A stretch of 64,000 nucleotides of DNA from Opisthocomus hoazin (taxonomy: Eukaryota > Chordata > Aves > Opisthocomiformes > Opisthocomidae), in the NCBI RefSeq assembly GCF_030867145.1, contig NC_134415.1, positions 18,888,417 to 18,952,416 of the forward strand, given 5' to 3'. This document shows, in pieces, positions 50,901 to 63,547 of this stretch. A model generated the notes under the pieces. It was given only the letters and a program-made list of their open reading frames with translations, did no database searches and was not told where the DNA came from. The stretch's first letter is position 1. Every line of letters begins with the position of its first letter. Both the position numbers and the translations under genes were made by a program.

Positions 50901-53900
50901 GAAATAAAGTGCAACGTAACTCAATCTTCCTTAAGAAGCAAAATGAGTGGTTTTATTTCTAAATGTTCATATCCACATGCTTTAACTCATGTTGTTCTGT
51001 TACACATATTAAGTAAATTCAGTTTTGTTTTCCTGCTTGCCCATTACATTCCTGTATGTAAGGGATTCAGAGGCTCTGTGGGCTTGTTAAGAGGAGGAGT
51101 CTGATGTGCGATTAACAGATTATTAGTAAAAGATGTCTTCATTCACAAGACAGTATCCTACTTGCAGTGCTCCTGGTTCAGCTGAGGCAACATCTTCCTA
51201 CTACCCACAATGGGGGGTTTGTTTGGCTCCCGTTCTCACTGCCTGGATGTAAAAGAGTATTTTAGGGAAAAAGTGCTTAGAATGAAAAAAATGCCTGTCT
51301 TTCACAGGCTGAAAAACATCTGCAAATTCACCAAATAATTTCAGCTGTGGAAAAAACAGAATTAGATTTAAAAAAAAAAAGCTGAGGAAGAGTCAATTCT
51401 CTAACCAGAAACTTTATCAGTGGTTTGAGCATTCTACACATTTTTTAGGAGATTTGGTTTAATTCTCCTACTTCTCCCCTTTGAACTGAGTTATTTACCA
51501 GTTTTAGGCCTATGAAGTTCCAGGCAACAGCAGAATTTGGTTGCGCACTCCTTCACAGCGAGTGAAAAGCCAGAAGAATGCTTGGGATGAGTACTGCAGC
51601 CTTCTTTTATTAGTTATATTGGCACTGTATATACACTGGAAGCTGTGTAGCGGGCTTCATCTCAACAGGACGAGATGGCATGCAGACAGGAAAGCAGACC
51701 ATGCAAGTCAGTGCTCAAGAGTCAGCTCAGAGGATGTTGCTGTGCTAGCCCCATATCCACCAGTGACCTCCCACAGACCATTGTGCCACTTCCCACTTGG
51801 CCCAGCCTGTGGAGCAGCTCTGCCAGCTGCCACAGGACAAGAAAAAGATCAACGCACCAAAGACATAGGGCTCTTCAGCAGAGAACAGCTCTAAACGAAC
51901 ATGAGGTCCACAGAGGACTCAAATGTGAAGGTGGCCCTAGGCTGTTATTCTATGTTTTAAAGCAACTTGACGTCTCAAAGTAGTTAACTGGATTTCCCAG
52001 TGGATTGTCAGCCAGCAAGAGGTAGCAGCCTGGCCATTTCTCACAGGAGCTCCACCACGTGCTAGGCAATACTACAGAGGGTCAAAGTCTTAGAGAAACT
52101 CTTGCTGATCCAAAGCCCTACACTGTCACGTCTTCACAGCCCTGAACTGGCTGTTGTTTTCTCCCCTGGGAGCCCTCTGTGGCAACATACTAAATGTCTG
52201 TGACAATGTACTGAATACCACCCCTCACTCAATAGTTGTCCCTTGCTTCTTCACTACCCCCCAAATCCTTCAGACAATTGCTGTTAGGAGCTCTTAAACT
52301 GTGTTAACTAGAGAAGGGAAGGACAGGAGAAAGCTCTTCCCCTTCCTATCTTCACTGTGAGATGGTTTACTTGCTTTTACTATTTTGTTTTACACTTAGA
52401 AAGGGCCTTTGAAATTCATACAAATGAGTACTGAGCTTTGCCAGAAAATGAGAAGGCAGCACTAGGTAATAGCATCCACCCACCCAAGATGAAGGGAGAA
52501 GTTCAGGCCAGAGAGGACAATACTCTTCCTTCTACTCCTAGGCTAGCCCAGACCACCTCAGTCTCATCACAAACCCTTTCCCTAGCACCTTCTCTGGAAC
52601 TACACCACCCTGTGGTGGTTTGACTTTAGGAACTTTCACTTTGTGCCCCACTCTGAACTTGCTTTGACCTCTTCCCCATTACTCCAAACTAACTAGGAGC
52701 AGAGTAAACACAGAAAGGAGAGACTTTGTGTCAGCAAGGGATAAAGATGTGTGAGGGATAAAACCAGCAGCAAATCAGCTTCCCTTTCTTTAATCATGTT
52801 TAGTACTATAGCTGTAAAGGAACTCTGAAAATGATTCTTCAAGACACTGAAGAGAGAGGGTTCCTATGGAAATAGCTGCAGGAAATGAGATAACATACAT
52901 TATCTGGGATGACATGTAAAAGACAGCAATGAAGAAAGCACAGAAGTGTCACACCAGGGAGAAAGAATCAGCAGAAGGCCAGGGCTGCCCATCCCATATG
53001 ACCAAAAGTAATAAATGCAGTTCCGTTCAAATTATAAGATTGGCCAAGAACTACATCGGCTTTGGGGCACTTCTTTAAACAACAGATTTTGATTCATACG
53101 CCTCTGTTCCTTACATCTTTGGGATTAGGGTACCAAGTGTGTCCAGTCTGCAGGTTAGAACTTTGCTGTGCTTTTTAAGCAAAATTTGCATACTGCTTTC
53201 AATCACTACTGGAAATAGATGAGGCTCTCAATTAAATGGAAGAAGGGTGTGGCACAGAAGATGCTGCAACAGGAGACATGGGGATTCAAACTGTGTCAGT
53301 GGGGAAAGAACCTAACGGCCGCCAGTTGGTGGAAATGGGGAAAGAAACTAACATCCCTTCCTGTATCTCTGTGAGAGAATATTCTGGTGAGGACTTGACA
53401 AACACATCAAGTCTTTCGAAAGGGCTTAAAGCACCTAAAGCAGAAAACAGAAGCTGACAGAGTGGAAAGAGCATCTGTTAATGGCTTTGGCAGTGCTGTT
53501 TGAGAAGACTGAGGAAGAAATATTTGATGCAAAAGCCAAAGACATTACATTTCATATGAGGCCAGCAAGGCACGAAGAGCATTAGGTGCGGAGAAAGAAT
53601 ATGGAAGAGACAAACAGGACAGAGAAGGACGTGCAGCAGCCTGGGATAAGCTCTTCCCTGCCACATAAGGCATGAAAACACCAACAAAACTTTCTCAAAA
53701 ATCCTTCTCAACTGTGTTTATCCCACAGCCATTCCTTTACACAAAGCTTCCTACTGTGAACCACTCCTCTGAACTTCAAGTTCTTTGGAAAGGACCTGTT
53801 GTTTCTTTACTTGACATCAATTATACTTCTCAGTCATGCACTGATGTCTGGGTCAATGAGGCTGAACCAGCCACTATCTCAAGAACTTGCATAAGAAAAG

Positions 53901-55633
53901 AGGATGGGTAATAGACTCCAGGTGAGGCTCTGTGAGGCCATCTGTATTTTCCTCTTCTACAACTTACTGTTAGAGTGTTAAGACACTAACCTGCATGGAA
54001 TTAATAATGTAACTTGAAAAAGCAAAAGTCAAGGGCCCAGTTGTCTGAAGTTCTCCACACAGAGAGAATACTTGTACAGCATTCTCAAAATCATGAACAA
54101 GTTCCTAGAGTTACAGCATCAGCTTTAAAATGGTGACATAGAACGCTGTAATATTTGGCTTTTTTATTTGCCCCCTGCTTTCAAGTAGTTTCTCTGCCCC
54201 CACCATCAGGGCAAGGAGTTTACTTAAAGGAAAAAAAAGAGTAGCTTGGGCTTTCATAGAGTAACAGCCAGAAATGTTTAGTCTAGATCTCTCAACATCA
54301 CCAAATCCCCTCATATTGCAACATGACAAATTTGATTCTTCAAATGAATGTGGTTAACTTAAATTGGTTGTGGTAAAACAGAGTCACTCTGACAGCTTAG
54401 AAACTAATCAGGATTAACTAGAGAGGCAAGCAATGCAGCTCTGAGCAGGTGCTGCTTTGTACCAAAGGCTGGGAGGAACGGCCCAGGGTCTACGCTAGAA
54501 ATCCACAGCCTGTGTAGGCTGTCTAATGAGCCTCCACTGCCATCGTCTGGTGCAACCCGTCCCTGGTACGGCAGCACACCAACCGTAGTTCTCAACCAAG
54601 ACAAAGCATGTGCAAAAGAGCAGGGCAGAAAGGCGTACTGAGTCTCAGAAAGGTTTGGAGATTTCCCCCTCCCACCCCCGTGAAAAAAAAAAACAAAACA
54701 CCTCTCAGCTCTTGTTTCGGGGCTTGGTGTTCTGAAGTCAGTATATCTTCAATAAGGATCACAAATGAAAAGAATGTTCCACCTGAGTCCACAAAGAAAA
54801 TTCTCAATCTAAAAGGTACTTGAAATTGAAGAGAGCTGACAGATTCAACACAAATCAGGAAACCTGTGAGAGTTTTTTGATATTCAGCAACCATCTCTCC
54901 ACATACTCTCCACCCATGTTTGTTATAATACTGGGTGACACAGTAAGAAAAATATGTTAGAGCAAGTTATTAATGGTTTTGGAGACTGGTGGCATACACT
55001 GACAATAACTAATAGCATCTACCTTAAGTAACACTGTACCTAAATATGTTTTACTGTTTCCATTCTCTTCCCCACCCCCTTATTTCCATCATTCCTTCAT
55101 GGCTTTGCATTACTCTGCTGCTGAAACTTGACTCAGTTGAATTGTTTCATTTATCCAGCTATACGACTTTCACCTATACAAGCATGTCCTCATCTAATAT
55201 ACGTAGTAATAAAAAAGAACAAATACAGCCTTCATTACAGCCAGTATTAAGAGTTTCTCAAAATCCTTCCCTCTCCTTGTAACAGGAAAAGCTTGTTTCA
55301 ATGCACAATCCACCCCAGACCTCTCAGAGAGCACTAGGTCTGGGAAAGTACAGGCAGTGCGGCACCATGAAGTGGTACTAGTTCAGGCCCCAAAAGCCAC
55401 TTAGTAGGAATATGTACCGAGCTGATTATCCTTGTATCTAATTAGCTAGAGATCATTACTGCACTGGCACTGACAAAGCATTTCTAGGCCCAGCTTCCTG
55501 GGTGCTCACCTGTTGCATGATATAGACAAGTTATATGAAGCCCCATATGTTTGGAGCAGCGTCTGATCATACAAGATCTCATTCCTGCCCCTTTCCCACC
55601 TACAATGCAGCCCTGCGACCAGGGAACTCTTAC
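47923..55633 (-). other. KCNK17 intron between the two halves of the first pore (7.7 kb)
   Basis: This phase-1 intron interrupts the Gly codon of the first selectivity filter, the conserved intron position of the TALK/TASK-2 genes. Donor GTAAGA and acceptor CCTAG are canonical. I recognised no repeat family, exon or RNA gene within it. Open frames such as those near 48.8-49.2 and 51.5-52.0 kb have no family resemblance. Confidence 0.85.
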
Positions 55634-55748
55634 CAATGGTTGTTATTGCAGAGATGGAGAAGAAGAACGACCCACGGAAGTCCCACCTGCCCAGACTAGT
55701 GGTGTTTCCTTGGAGCGTTATGCCACTCTTGTAGGCTTGGATGATACC
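55634..55748 (-). CDS. KCNK17: KCNK17-like channel, second coding exon (end of cap, first pore helix)
   Basis: An acceptor TTTGCAG precedes GGTATCATC, and the exon runs 38 codons plus one base to the donor ATTG/GTAAGA. It encodes GIIQAYKSGITLQGNTTSLG, then a pore helix rich in Phe and Ser ending in AITTI; the split Gly joins the GYGN of the following exon. The length equals the matching human KCNK17 exon (residues 80-117 by my count), and the QAYK-G and NTTS-GRW landmarks are shared. NTT is a potential N-glycosylation sequon in the extracellular P1 region, also present in human TALK-2. The previous exon must end in phase 0. It should carry the start, M1 and the cap Cys, and was not recognised inside the window. 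Confidence 0.94.
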
Positions 55749-57703
55749 CTGCAAACAGACAATAATGTGAGACCCACAGACTGCCTCATGGCAAGTTCAT
55801 GTGACTGGCATTTCCAGTGCTGCCTGGTAAAGTCACAAACTACAACTACTTCCGACTCTGTTGTTTCCCCTTTAATAGAGGATATCCTGTGCCTTGGAGA
55901 CCAAAGAGCTGAGAGGTCAGAAAAGCCAAAAGCCAGCATATTGGTTCTAAGGAAAGGGCACCTACAGAGCAAATTAAAGCTGCACACACACGGTAGATCA
56001 TACAGGTAAATGTGGAAGAGACTGGAGGGCAAGAACGACCAAGAGAAAGCCTAGCCAGACAGTCAAGACTACCTTATGACATATTCATTAGGAAAAGAAA
56101 GTGTTTCCAGATGGGATGTTCTGATGGCAGAAGTCCCAGAGTAGCGAATATACATGCACATGTAAATGATACAGATCTCTTGTCTATACTGGGGAGGAAT
56201 GTATGTGGTATGATGTAGGAGGTGCAGACTACACAGGACGGCAAGTCTACCTGTACTGGGCAATGTGTCCCCACATCAGAACTATAAGTATGAATAGATT
56301 TGATTAGCACGATGCCCTGTTGTGTTCAATCCACCTGAGAAAGTCTCAAGTCACTACGCTGAACTGCGCAGTTATGTCAAAATAAAATATCAGATGTCTT
56401 AACAGTGCCCACATCTGACTATAACTTCTCATGCCAGTAAAGTTAATGACATTGAACTGAGTTGTGTCCAAAACAACATTAATCACAGCACGTACACTAA
56501 ACATTTCAGAGCCACTGACCAGGAATCCTCGAGAGATGATTATCCTTGAATGCAAAGTGTAGCCAAGAATACATAAAATTCATCACCTCTGAGAAAGACA
56601 TGCAGATACCAAATAATGTTATCTCTATCCTAACAATAAGGCTGCTGATACAGCTTTCACCATTGACCATGAAAGGAATCACTCTCAGGTTAGATTTGCA
56701 TCAGTAGTGGGTTTTACAAAGAAGTTGTAGCTTGTGTATCTATCAGTCAAGCACACCAACATTTCAATACTGCAAAGCAAGGAAGCTTTGTCCCATTTTA
56801 CTGATGTAACATGCTGCAAGTGATTTATATACTAACATACAGGGCTGTGAATTAAAAACTGTTTCCACAGACCCAAGCAGCAGCTTGGCTACAAGGACAT
56901 TATCTCTTTTCTCCACAGCTACTAGTTCTCACACTAAGAGCAAGGAGCAGCTCAGATCAATGTATTTTTCCAGGTAAGAAACACTGTTTTATAGTTGCAT
57001 TCTCAGAAAAATCTTCATTTACTCATAACTCCAGGTGATTTATACTGTTCAGGGTCACATTACAATCTATTGAAGTCTGACAACACGCTCTTCTCTGCAC
57101 AAGACAGCAAAGAGCCCTAAAAAGGGCTAAGGATCAGATGCTCTATTACATTACAGTTCCTTCTGTGAACTGTTGCCATAGTTGGAGCGGGAAAACTCAC
57201 AGTAAGAATTATTATGCAGCATAAGTGACATGGAAGAATCAAGCCTCTCCTCTGTTCCCCCCCCCTCCAAAAAAAAAAAAAAAAGACATAGGAAAAATTG
57301 TATCAACAAGCCTCTGGTGTTATTTGTTTCAAATAGTTTGTGTGTAATTTCCCGCCCCCCACCCCCTTCTTCCAAGGCTGATGTCTGCACCAAGTTTTGT
57401 CAGGTTGTATGGGATGCAGGCTCTGACCTTTCTCTGTTCTCCTTGATCTCTGACAATACTTGGCCTCAGGTTTAAGCAGTGTAAACAGTTCTGCAGACAA
57501 TGGCCTAGTCGGGAATCACAGTCCCCATGAACATCAAATAACTCCCAGACTAAACCATATGGCAAGGGAGATACTTCAAATTTATACACATGATCTGTAG
57601 TTTTTTTTCCTTCCAGAAACTAGTGATTAAATTTGAAAATAAAAAGCTTGATATTCTCTCAAACTTTCCTTATGTAGCCTATGATCTCTGCAGTTGTAAG
57701 CAT
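55749..57703. other. KCNK17 intron 1 or upstream flank, nothing recognised
   Basis: Upstream of the GIIQAYK exon on the minus strand. I looked here for a first exon (M1 with LGxxxF..LE, and a cap NFTCL-like block before a phase-0 donor) and did not find one. The C9/A16 homopolymer pair lies at 57257-57284. Confidence 0.6.
57257..57284 (+). repeat. C9 and A16 homopolymer pair
   Basis: A run of nine C is followed after TCC by sixteen A. It is not preceded by any recognised retroposon, so it is not evidently a poly(A) tail. Other homopolymers of this kind are A17 at 7914-7930, G10 at 9236-9245, A15 at 24134-24148, A14 at 39856-39869 and A13 at 61264-61276. Confidence 0.85.
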
Positions 57704-59060
57704 CATAGAATGGTTTGGGTTGGAAGGGACATTATAGATTGTCTAGTTCCAACCGCCCTGCCATGGGCAGGGACACTTTCCACTAGACCAGGTTGCTCAA
57801 AGCCCCATCCAACCTGGCCTTGAACACTGCCAGGGAAGGGGCATCCACAATTTGTCTGGGCAACCTGTTCCAGTGCCTCACCATCCTCATAGTAAAGAAC
57901 TTCTTTCTTATACCTAGTTGGAACCTACACTTTTTCAGCTTGAAGCCATTACCCCTTGTCCTGTCACTACATGCCCTTGTAAAAAGTCCCACTCCGGCTT
58001 TATTGTAGGCCCCTTCAGGTACTGGAAGGCTGCAATAAGGTCTCCCTGGAGCCTTCTCTCCTCCAGGCTGAACAACCCCAACTCTGTTAGCCTTTCCTCA
58101 TAGGAGAGGTGCTCCAGCCATCTGATCATCTTTGTGGACCTGTTGGAGCAGGTCCAGAGAAGGGCCATGTCTTTCCTGTGCTGAGGGCTCCAGAGCTGGA
58201 CACAGGACTCCAGGTGGCATCTCACCAGAACAGAGTACAGGGGCAGAATCGCCTTCCTCGACCTGCTGGCCACACTTTTTTTGTTGCAGCCCAGGACACG
58301 GTTGGCTGCCTGCGCTGTGAATGCACACTGCTGGGTCATGTTGAGCTTGTCAACCAGCACCCCCGAGTCCTTCTCCTCAGGGCTGCTCTGAACTCATTCT
58401 CCGCCCAGCCTGTATATGTGCTTGGGATTGCCCCAACCCATGTGCAGGACCTTGCACTTGGCCTTGTTGTACTTCACAAGGTTCTCACAGGCCCACCTCT
58501 GAAGCCTATCCAGGTCCCTCCAGATGGCATCCCTTCCCTCCAGCATGTTGACTGCACCACACAGCTTGGTGTCGTCGGCAAACTTGCTGAGGGTGCGCTC
58601 AATCCCACTGTCCATGTCATGGACAAAGATGTTAAACAGCACCAGTCCCAGTGCCAACCCCTGAGAAACGCCACTTGTCACTGATCTCTATTTGGATATT
58701 GAGTCACTGACCACAACTCTGAGTGTGACCATCCAGCCAATTCCTTATCCACTGAGTGGTCCATCCATCAAATCCATGTCTCTCCAATTTGGAGACAAGG
58801 ATGTCATGTGGAATAGTGTCAAAAGCTTTGCACAAGTCCAGGTAGACGACATCAGTTGCTCTTCTCTTATCCACCAATGCAGTAACCCTATCGTAGTCGG
58901 CCACCAAGTTTGTCAGACACAATTTGCCCTTAATGAAGCCATGTTGGCTGTCACCAGTCACCTCCTTATTTTCCTTGTGCCTTAGCACAGTTTCCAGGAG
59001 GATCTGCTCCATGACATTGCCGGGCACAGAGCTGAGACTGACTGGCATGTAGTTAGACTT
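57704..59060 (-). mobile_element. CR1 LINE, 5'-truncated, with broken reverse transcriptase
   Basis: The element lies on the minus strand with its 3' end at 57704, marked by one CATAGAAT octamer and the typical GGTTTGGGTTGGAAGGGAC tip. Going towards its 5' end, the minus strand encodes the CR1 ORF2 C-terminal block with HWNRLPR (57783-57992) and the [11 protein letters not shown] block (near 58204). Next comes the catalytic FADDTKL (FADD at 58571-58582), then YLDLCKAFD (about 58815-58844) and SNYMPVSL (about 59034-59057). These blocks lie in different frames, and a stop interrupts the stretch between 58360 and 58394, so no functional protein is made. The 5' RT, the endonuclease and ORF1 are missing, the usual 5' truncation of CR1. 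It sits in intron 1 or upstream flank of KCNK17, in the same orientation as the gene. Confidence 0.95.
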
Positions 59061-62000
59061 GAACACCTGTATACCTGCTGGAACAGCAACAGTCCAGCTC
59101 TCAGAAAAATTTATCATCAGCTTGATCAGACCGACTCAAAAAGCCTACACAAGCAGCATGTTCGTTGTCCGTTTCCCCATGATAGAAGCTCAGCAGTCAA
59201 CATTACAAATGACATCCCATTTTTAAAGCCAAAAACACTTAAGAACCAGAGAGGATTGTAAGAAACCGTGGCTGAATCAGCTGAAAGAAATGGAAAGAAG
59301 GGGAAATAAGCAGCCTGCACATGACATCATGTGAGAAGCAAGCAGCAGTAACCACATCATTAAATATTTAATTTCACATCATTGCACCTCTTCTGTTCTG
59401 CATGGTTTAGGACCAAGAGACTGAGCGGTTGTGAGCACCCATGCTAGTTTTGCAGCGATTTATAACAGTGCAGCATCCCAGACTCATTGTCTTAAGCTTC
59501 CCTGATGTGATGCTACTGCCAGGATGTACAGCTTTTGTTCTTAAGGGTCTGCAGATAGGCTAAAGTATTCCATTAAACAGCATGATGATCCTGCACTCAT
59601 CTCAATAGGAGGGAAAGTACCATGTAACTATTCCTCACTGGCAAAGAGCAAGCACTGAGCTTGCAGCTTGCCAGCTGTTTTCTGTTTCTGGGATTGAGCC
59701 ACTTATCATGCTTGTGGTAGGTCTTCAAGAGTCTCCAGCAGTAAGCCTCTGGCTAAGCATTTCCTTGTTAGATCTTGTTATCAAACATCCAGATAACATC
59801 ATTAACCGTTATGCCCACTGCACCTGTCACAGTCCAATACAGCACCACCGAGTACTCACGCAAATCAAAGCCACTTGAATAGACAGACATTCACAGGAGC
59901 AGTGTCAAGTTCATTACTCTTAAGAAGAAAGAGCTACTCATGCCTTCCTTAAAGGAGATGATTCCTAAAGGGTGGAGTTAAGGATACAGGCTTCTGGTTT
60001 GGAGTCCTTTTATTCTTAAGTAAAAATGTTTTTATAAAAAGTCTAGAATCAATCTTTGACAGATAGCAACAATGATGACAGTAACTTAAAGATTGATTCT
60101 TCCCAGAACAGTAGAACTAATGGAGCTTGCCTTCCTACAGATGCGTGCATAGAGGTGGAGTCATGTAAGAGAAATCCATAGGTAGCCATTAACACAAGGA
60201 AGCTATTTCTGGCACATGAAGTCATTGGACTGCAAATTCCTGAAGGCTTAGAGAGCATTCAGGAAGGTATCAGTGTATACCTTGTCCTAATTTAAGACAT
60301 TCCTCTAGACTCATGCTTTTGCCTAGTGCTCTTTCATAAAAAGATTACAAGTGGTTTATAATTTGTCAGAACACAGGAAAACCCCAGCTAATAAACACTC
60401 GAACAGAACAGCTGAATTCTCCCTGTTTTTTCCATTGAATAGGCACAAATATTTATCTGTTGATGATTTTCAAAAAAACCCTGAAGCATATTTTGGCCTG
60501 TGGGTTCAAGCTTTACTAAAGAGGAACAGAATCACACACCTTGGGTCACATCTGTTTGGTTCACTTAGCCTGCCTTTCTGAGAACCAAAGACACTTTTCT
60601 GGTTTGCTCTACACCAATTTTGAGGTGAAATCCTAGAGGTTTGCCTTTTTCTCTTAATGAGGATAGCAATTTTTACAGTGTCTGCTCCAAAACCTGATGC
60701 ATTAAAAGGCACCTAGTAGAAGCAGCATCTCAAACCCAGTGTTCAAAAGCAGATATCTGCCTGATCCAAGACCTCAGTCAATACCAACAACTGCTCAAAC
60801 ACAAAGAACCTTGAAGTTGTGGAGCTTGGGCTTGATATTTTGGGAACTTGAAAGGTCATGTGTGCAACTCAAGAATAGGAAGGAAACATGTGGGTGGTTA
60901 AAATCACAAGAAAGAAACAGAACTCAGTTCCGCTTTGGTTTCTACTGACAGACAAGTTACACAATGTAAAAAAGTAATTTCATTCTCTGCACTTATTTCA
61001 CCCACCTCTAAAATGATAATTATTTAGAGTTCACAACAACTACTACATCTTCAGCTGATAATGCTTATATCATTTGAAACTGCAGACAAAAGTTTCTATG
61101 GAAAGTATTGTAACTTGTATAGGATATTTCAGATTTTAGGCCTCAGGAGTCAATGAAAATCTATTTGCAGGGTGCCACATTTTCTCATCAAGTAGGCTGT
61201 TCTGTTTCTTGATAGCACTATGCAAAGCCTACTTGCATGGTCAAACAGTCATAGCTAGTGATTAAAAAAAAAAAAATCGCATGACTTCCATTCAAAGCAG
61301 TCTGTTTAAATGTAGATGTCTGTTCTGTTACCTTTGTGATAAAACATGCCTCAGAATACCCAGATTTGGCCTCCAGCTCCATTTTGCTCAACCATAAACT
61401 CCAAAGTTTCCGTTAGGAACACCATAAACTAAAGCTTGCACATGCACACTCTGTGTTAGACCATTATAGCCCAGTACAAACCAAAGCCTAGTTTTGTATG
61501 TTCTTCTGCAGGGAATTCCCCCTTTAATTCGAGCTTACTGGTAACTCCATGAGGAAGCTGTGGATTTCTGATGACTCCCTTATCCAATGTATCTCTGACT
61601 TATCAAACTCTTTTAAGGGCAGCAATACCCCTTCTTTCTTTCTCTTCTACTATCAATTAGCATAATTATTACTGGCTCTTCCTGCAGGAAAACATTGTCC
61701 CAGTCTCCTTGTTGGAATTAAAAAAAAAACCAAAACCAAAAAACCTCATTGCTTCAGCCTGCCTGACTGCCTTTTAGCCCTTTACAGCTCTGGGGCTGTA
61801 CTTCCACAAATGACTGATGACGAGTGCCTCATCTATCCTAGAGAAGTCTCACCAATCTACACAGCTTTGTGCCAACAAACCCAATGTAGTTGCAGTCATA
61901 CTAGCAAAAATTAAATCACCCAACTGAATTACACTGAAGAGAGCACTTTTTGTTCACATTGTCTAGTATAAAGAGAAACAGAAACCCACAAAAAAACAAA

Positions 62001-63379
62001 AAGTGAGATTGCTGGTTCCACCAGGACACTCTAAGTATCCAGAAGCTTAATGCAGACTCAGCCTACAGAGTTCGGCTCCCTCTTCACGTTGAAAAGTTAC
62101 ATCTTATTCCTCCCTGCAAAATGTAGGCTTACTCTTTTCTATTCGCTGTTGCTCCATCCTTCAGCTGTACGCACAAGTCTCTCATTTACCACGTGTGATG
62201 TGTTCTCTGTTCTGGGCAACTCACAGCTCTCTCAGCTTACATACTTCCTCTCTTCTGAAACCCTTTCACCACGCGTGGGCCCCTCCACCACTGACTTAGG
62301 GCTGCAGCACAGCTTCTCATCACGAAGCACTGCAAAAGGTGACTATTTACTCTGACATCCTTAATGCCAGCTAAAAATTTAATCTTTCACCTCTGCGCTG
62401 AGTCACAACTGCACGTCACTAGGGTACAGCTTTCAACAGAGCGATTTAAGATCAGCTATAAGGAATGAATGCATGTGTATAAGTAAACCAAGACACTACT
62501 TGCCTTGCAATCTCTACGAATCTTCAGAACATTGTGATTCTCTTTCCCAAAAAAACGCAGACCAACCCTAATCTATCTCCAACACGACCAGCCCACCCCC
62601 CCAGCAAGATAAAGCTAAAAGAGGAATTCAAGCCCTGGAAAACTATGACCCTACCAACGATCTCCATAAGAATTCCTGACTCTCAAGATAAAAATTTCTT
62701 ATTTCTGAGGGGTGAGGGGGGAAAGAGACAAATCACTTTTTCTGGAGGAAGGTATCAAGGAAGGAGTCAAACAAGTGACCCTTTTGCAAACCACAGCTCC
62801 AGTCGCTGCTATTGCCCTGTGCTTCTGAACTATGGCATTTTGGCCAGAGTTCATGGTAATCTCATGATACCTTTGCAATATTTCCTAATAGTGTTTGAAA
62901 GCAGTTCTCAAGGCAGGCAAAGAAGAGTGTGAATGGACTTGGGCCAGAAGCTTCCCTTCCAAGTTTAGTTGACGTTTACGTGTTCATATACAAAAAAACA
63001 ACTCTTCCAGGGAGTACGTGCCCTCCTGAAAATTGTTTGCCTCATTTCAGACACTTCCTCTCCTCACCTTTGCGATCTATCAATAAGGAAAAGGAGGTGT
63101 TCCCAAGGCACCAAACTACCATTTAGACTAACGAGAAAACACAAACTCACATAAACTTTGTGCCCTGGAAATTCTGTGCAATGTTGGTATATAAATATTC
63201 ATTTATATCTCACAGAATACTAGCTGCAAATCAGAAGGAAACAGTTGACACTAACCTTGGTCTCAGATTGTGAGGACAAAGGTCAATTAACTTCAAAATA
63301 ATTAAAAAATAGATTATGAAACACACCTTTTCCAGTCATGAGCTCTCATCCCCTGTCTTTGCCTGGAGTGGAAACTTAC
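59061..63379. other. KCNK17 intron 1 or upstream flank, nothing recognised
   Basis: No CpG-rich promoter, first KCNK17 exon or KCNK16-like exon was recognised on the minus strand. Open frames of 101 and 132 codons on the plus strand (62050-62355, 62534-62932) have no family resemblance. Confidence 0.55.
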
Positions 63380-63457
63380 CTGAATTCTGACCAAAAGAAG
63401 AGCAAGCACAAGGTACATTATGAATTCAATGGAATCCAGCTGTTTTTTCAACTTCAT
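63380..63457 (-). other. candidate alternative 5' exon (unrecognised, splice-compatible)
   Basis: On the minus strand an ATG at 63457 opens 26 codons that end exactly at a strong donor, CAG/GTAAGT. The frame is open further upstream to a stop at 63545-63547, giving 55 codons. The peptide is MKLKKQLDSIEF followed by the hydrophobic stretch IMYLVLALLLV and then RIQ. The donor is phase 0, which fits the acceptor of the 55634-55748 exon. It does not look like the expected KCNK17 first exon: it lacks the LGxxxF..LE end of M1 and the cap Cys. It may be an alternative first exon, part of another gene, an old repeat, or chance (one in three for phase). Confidence 0.2.
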
Positions 63458-63547
63458 GTCACTTGAATAACCTGAGACCTGATCAAATAACTGTGGCCCC
63501 CTCCCCCAGTGTTTGTTAGTATGATTGGTAGCAGTTCCTCTAAACTA

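Noticed and set aside
52612..52660. A TGTGGTGGTTTGACTTT stretch resembling the start of an avian ERVL-type LTR
   Set aside because: Only a short resemblance from memory, with no LTR length, no partner LTR and no internal retroviral sequence nearby.
55960..56032. A possible KCNK17 first-exon end with a TFTC motif on the minus strand near 56005
   Set aside because: The surrounding frame lacks M1, the LE end and other cap residues, and the donor position does not fit phase 0 with the next exon.
58109..58684. A 191-codon open frame on the plus strand, the longest in the window
   Set aside because: It is antisense to the CR1 reverse transcriptase remnant on the minus strand, so it is a shadow of the repeat.
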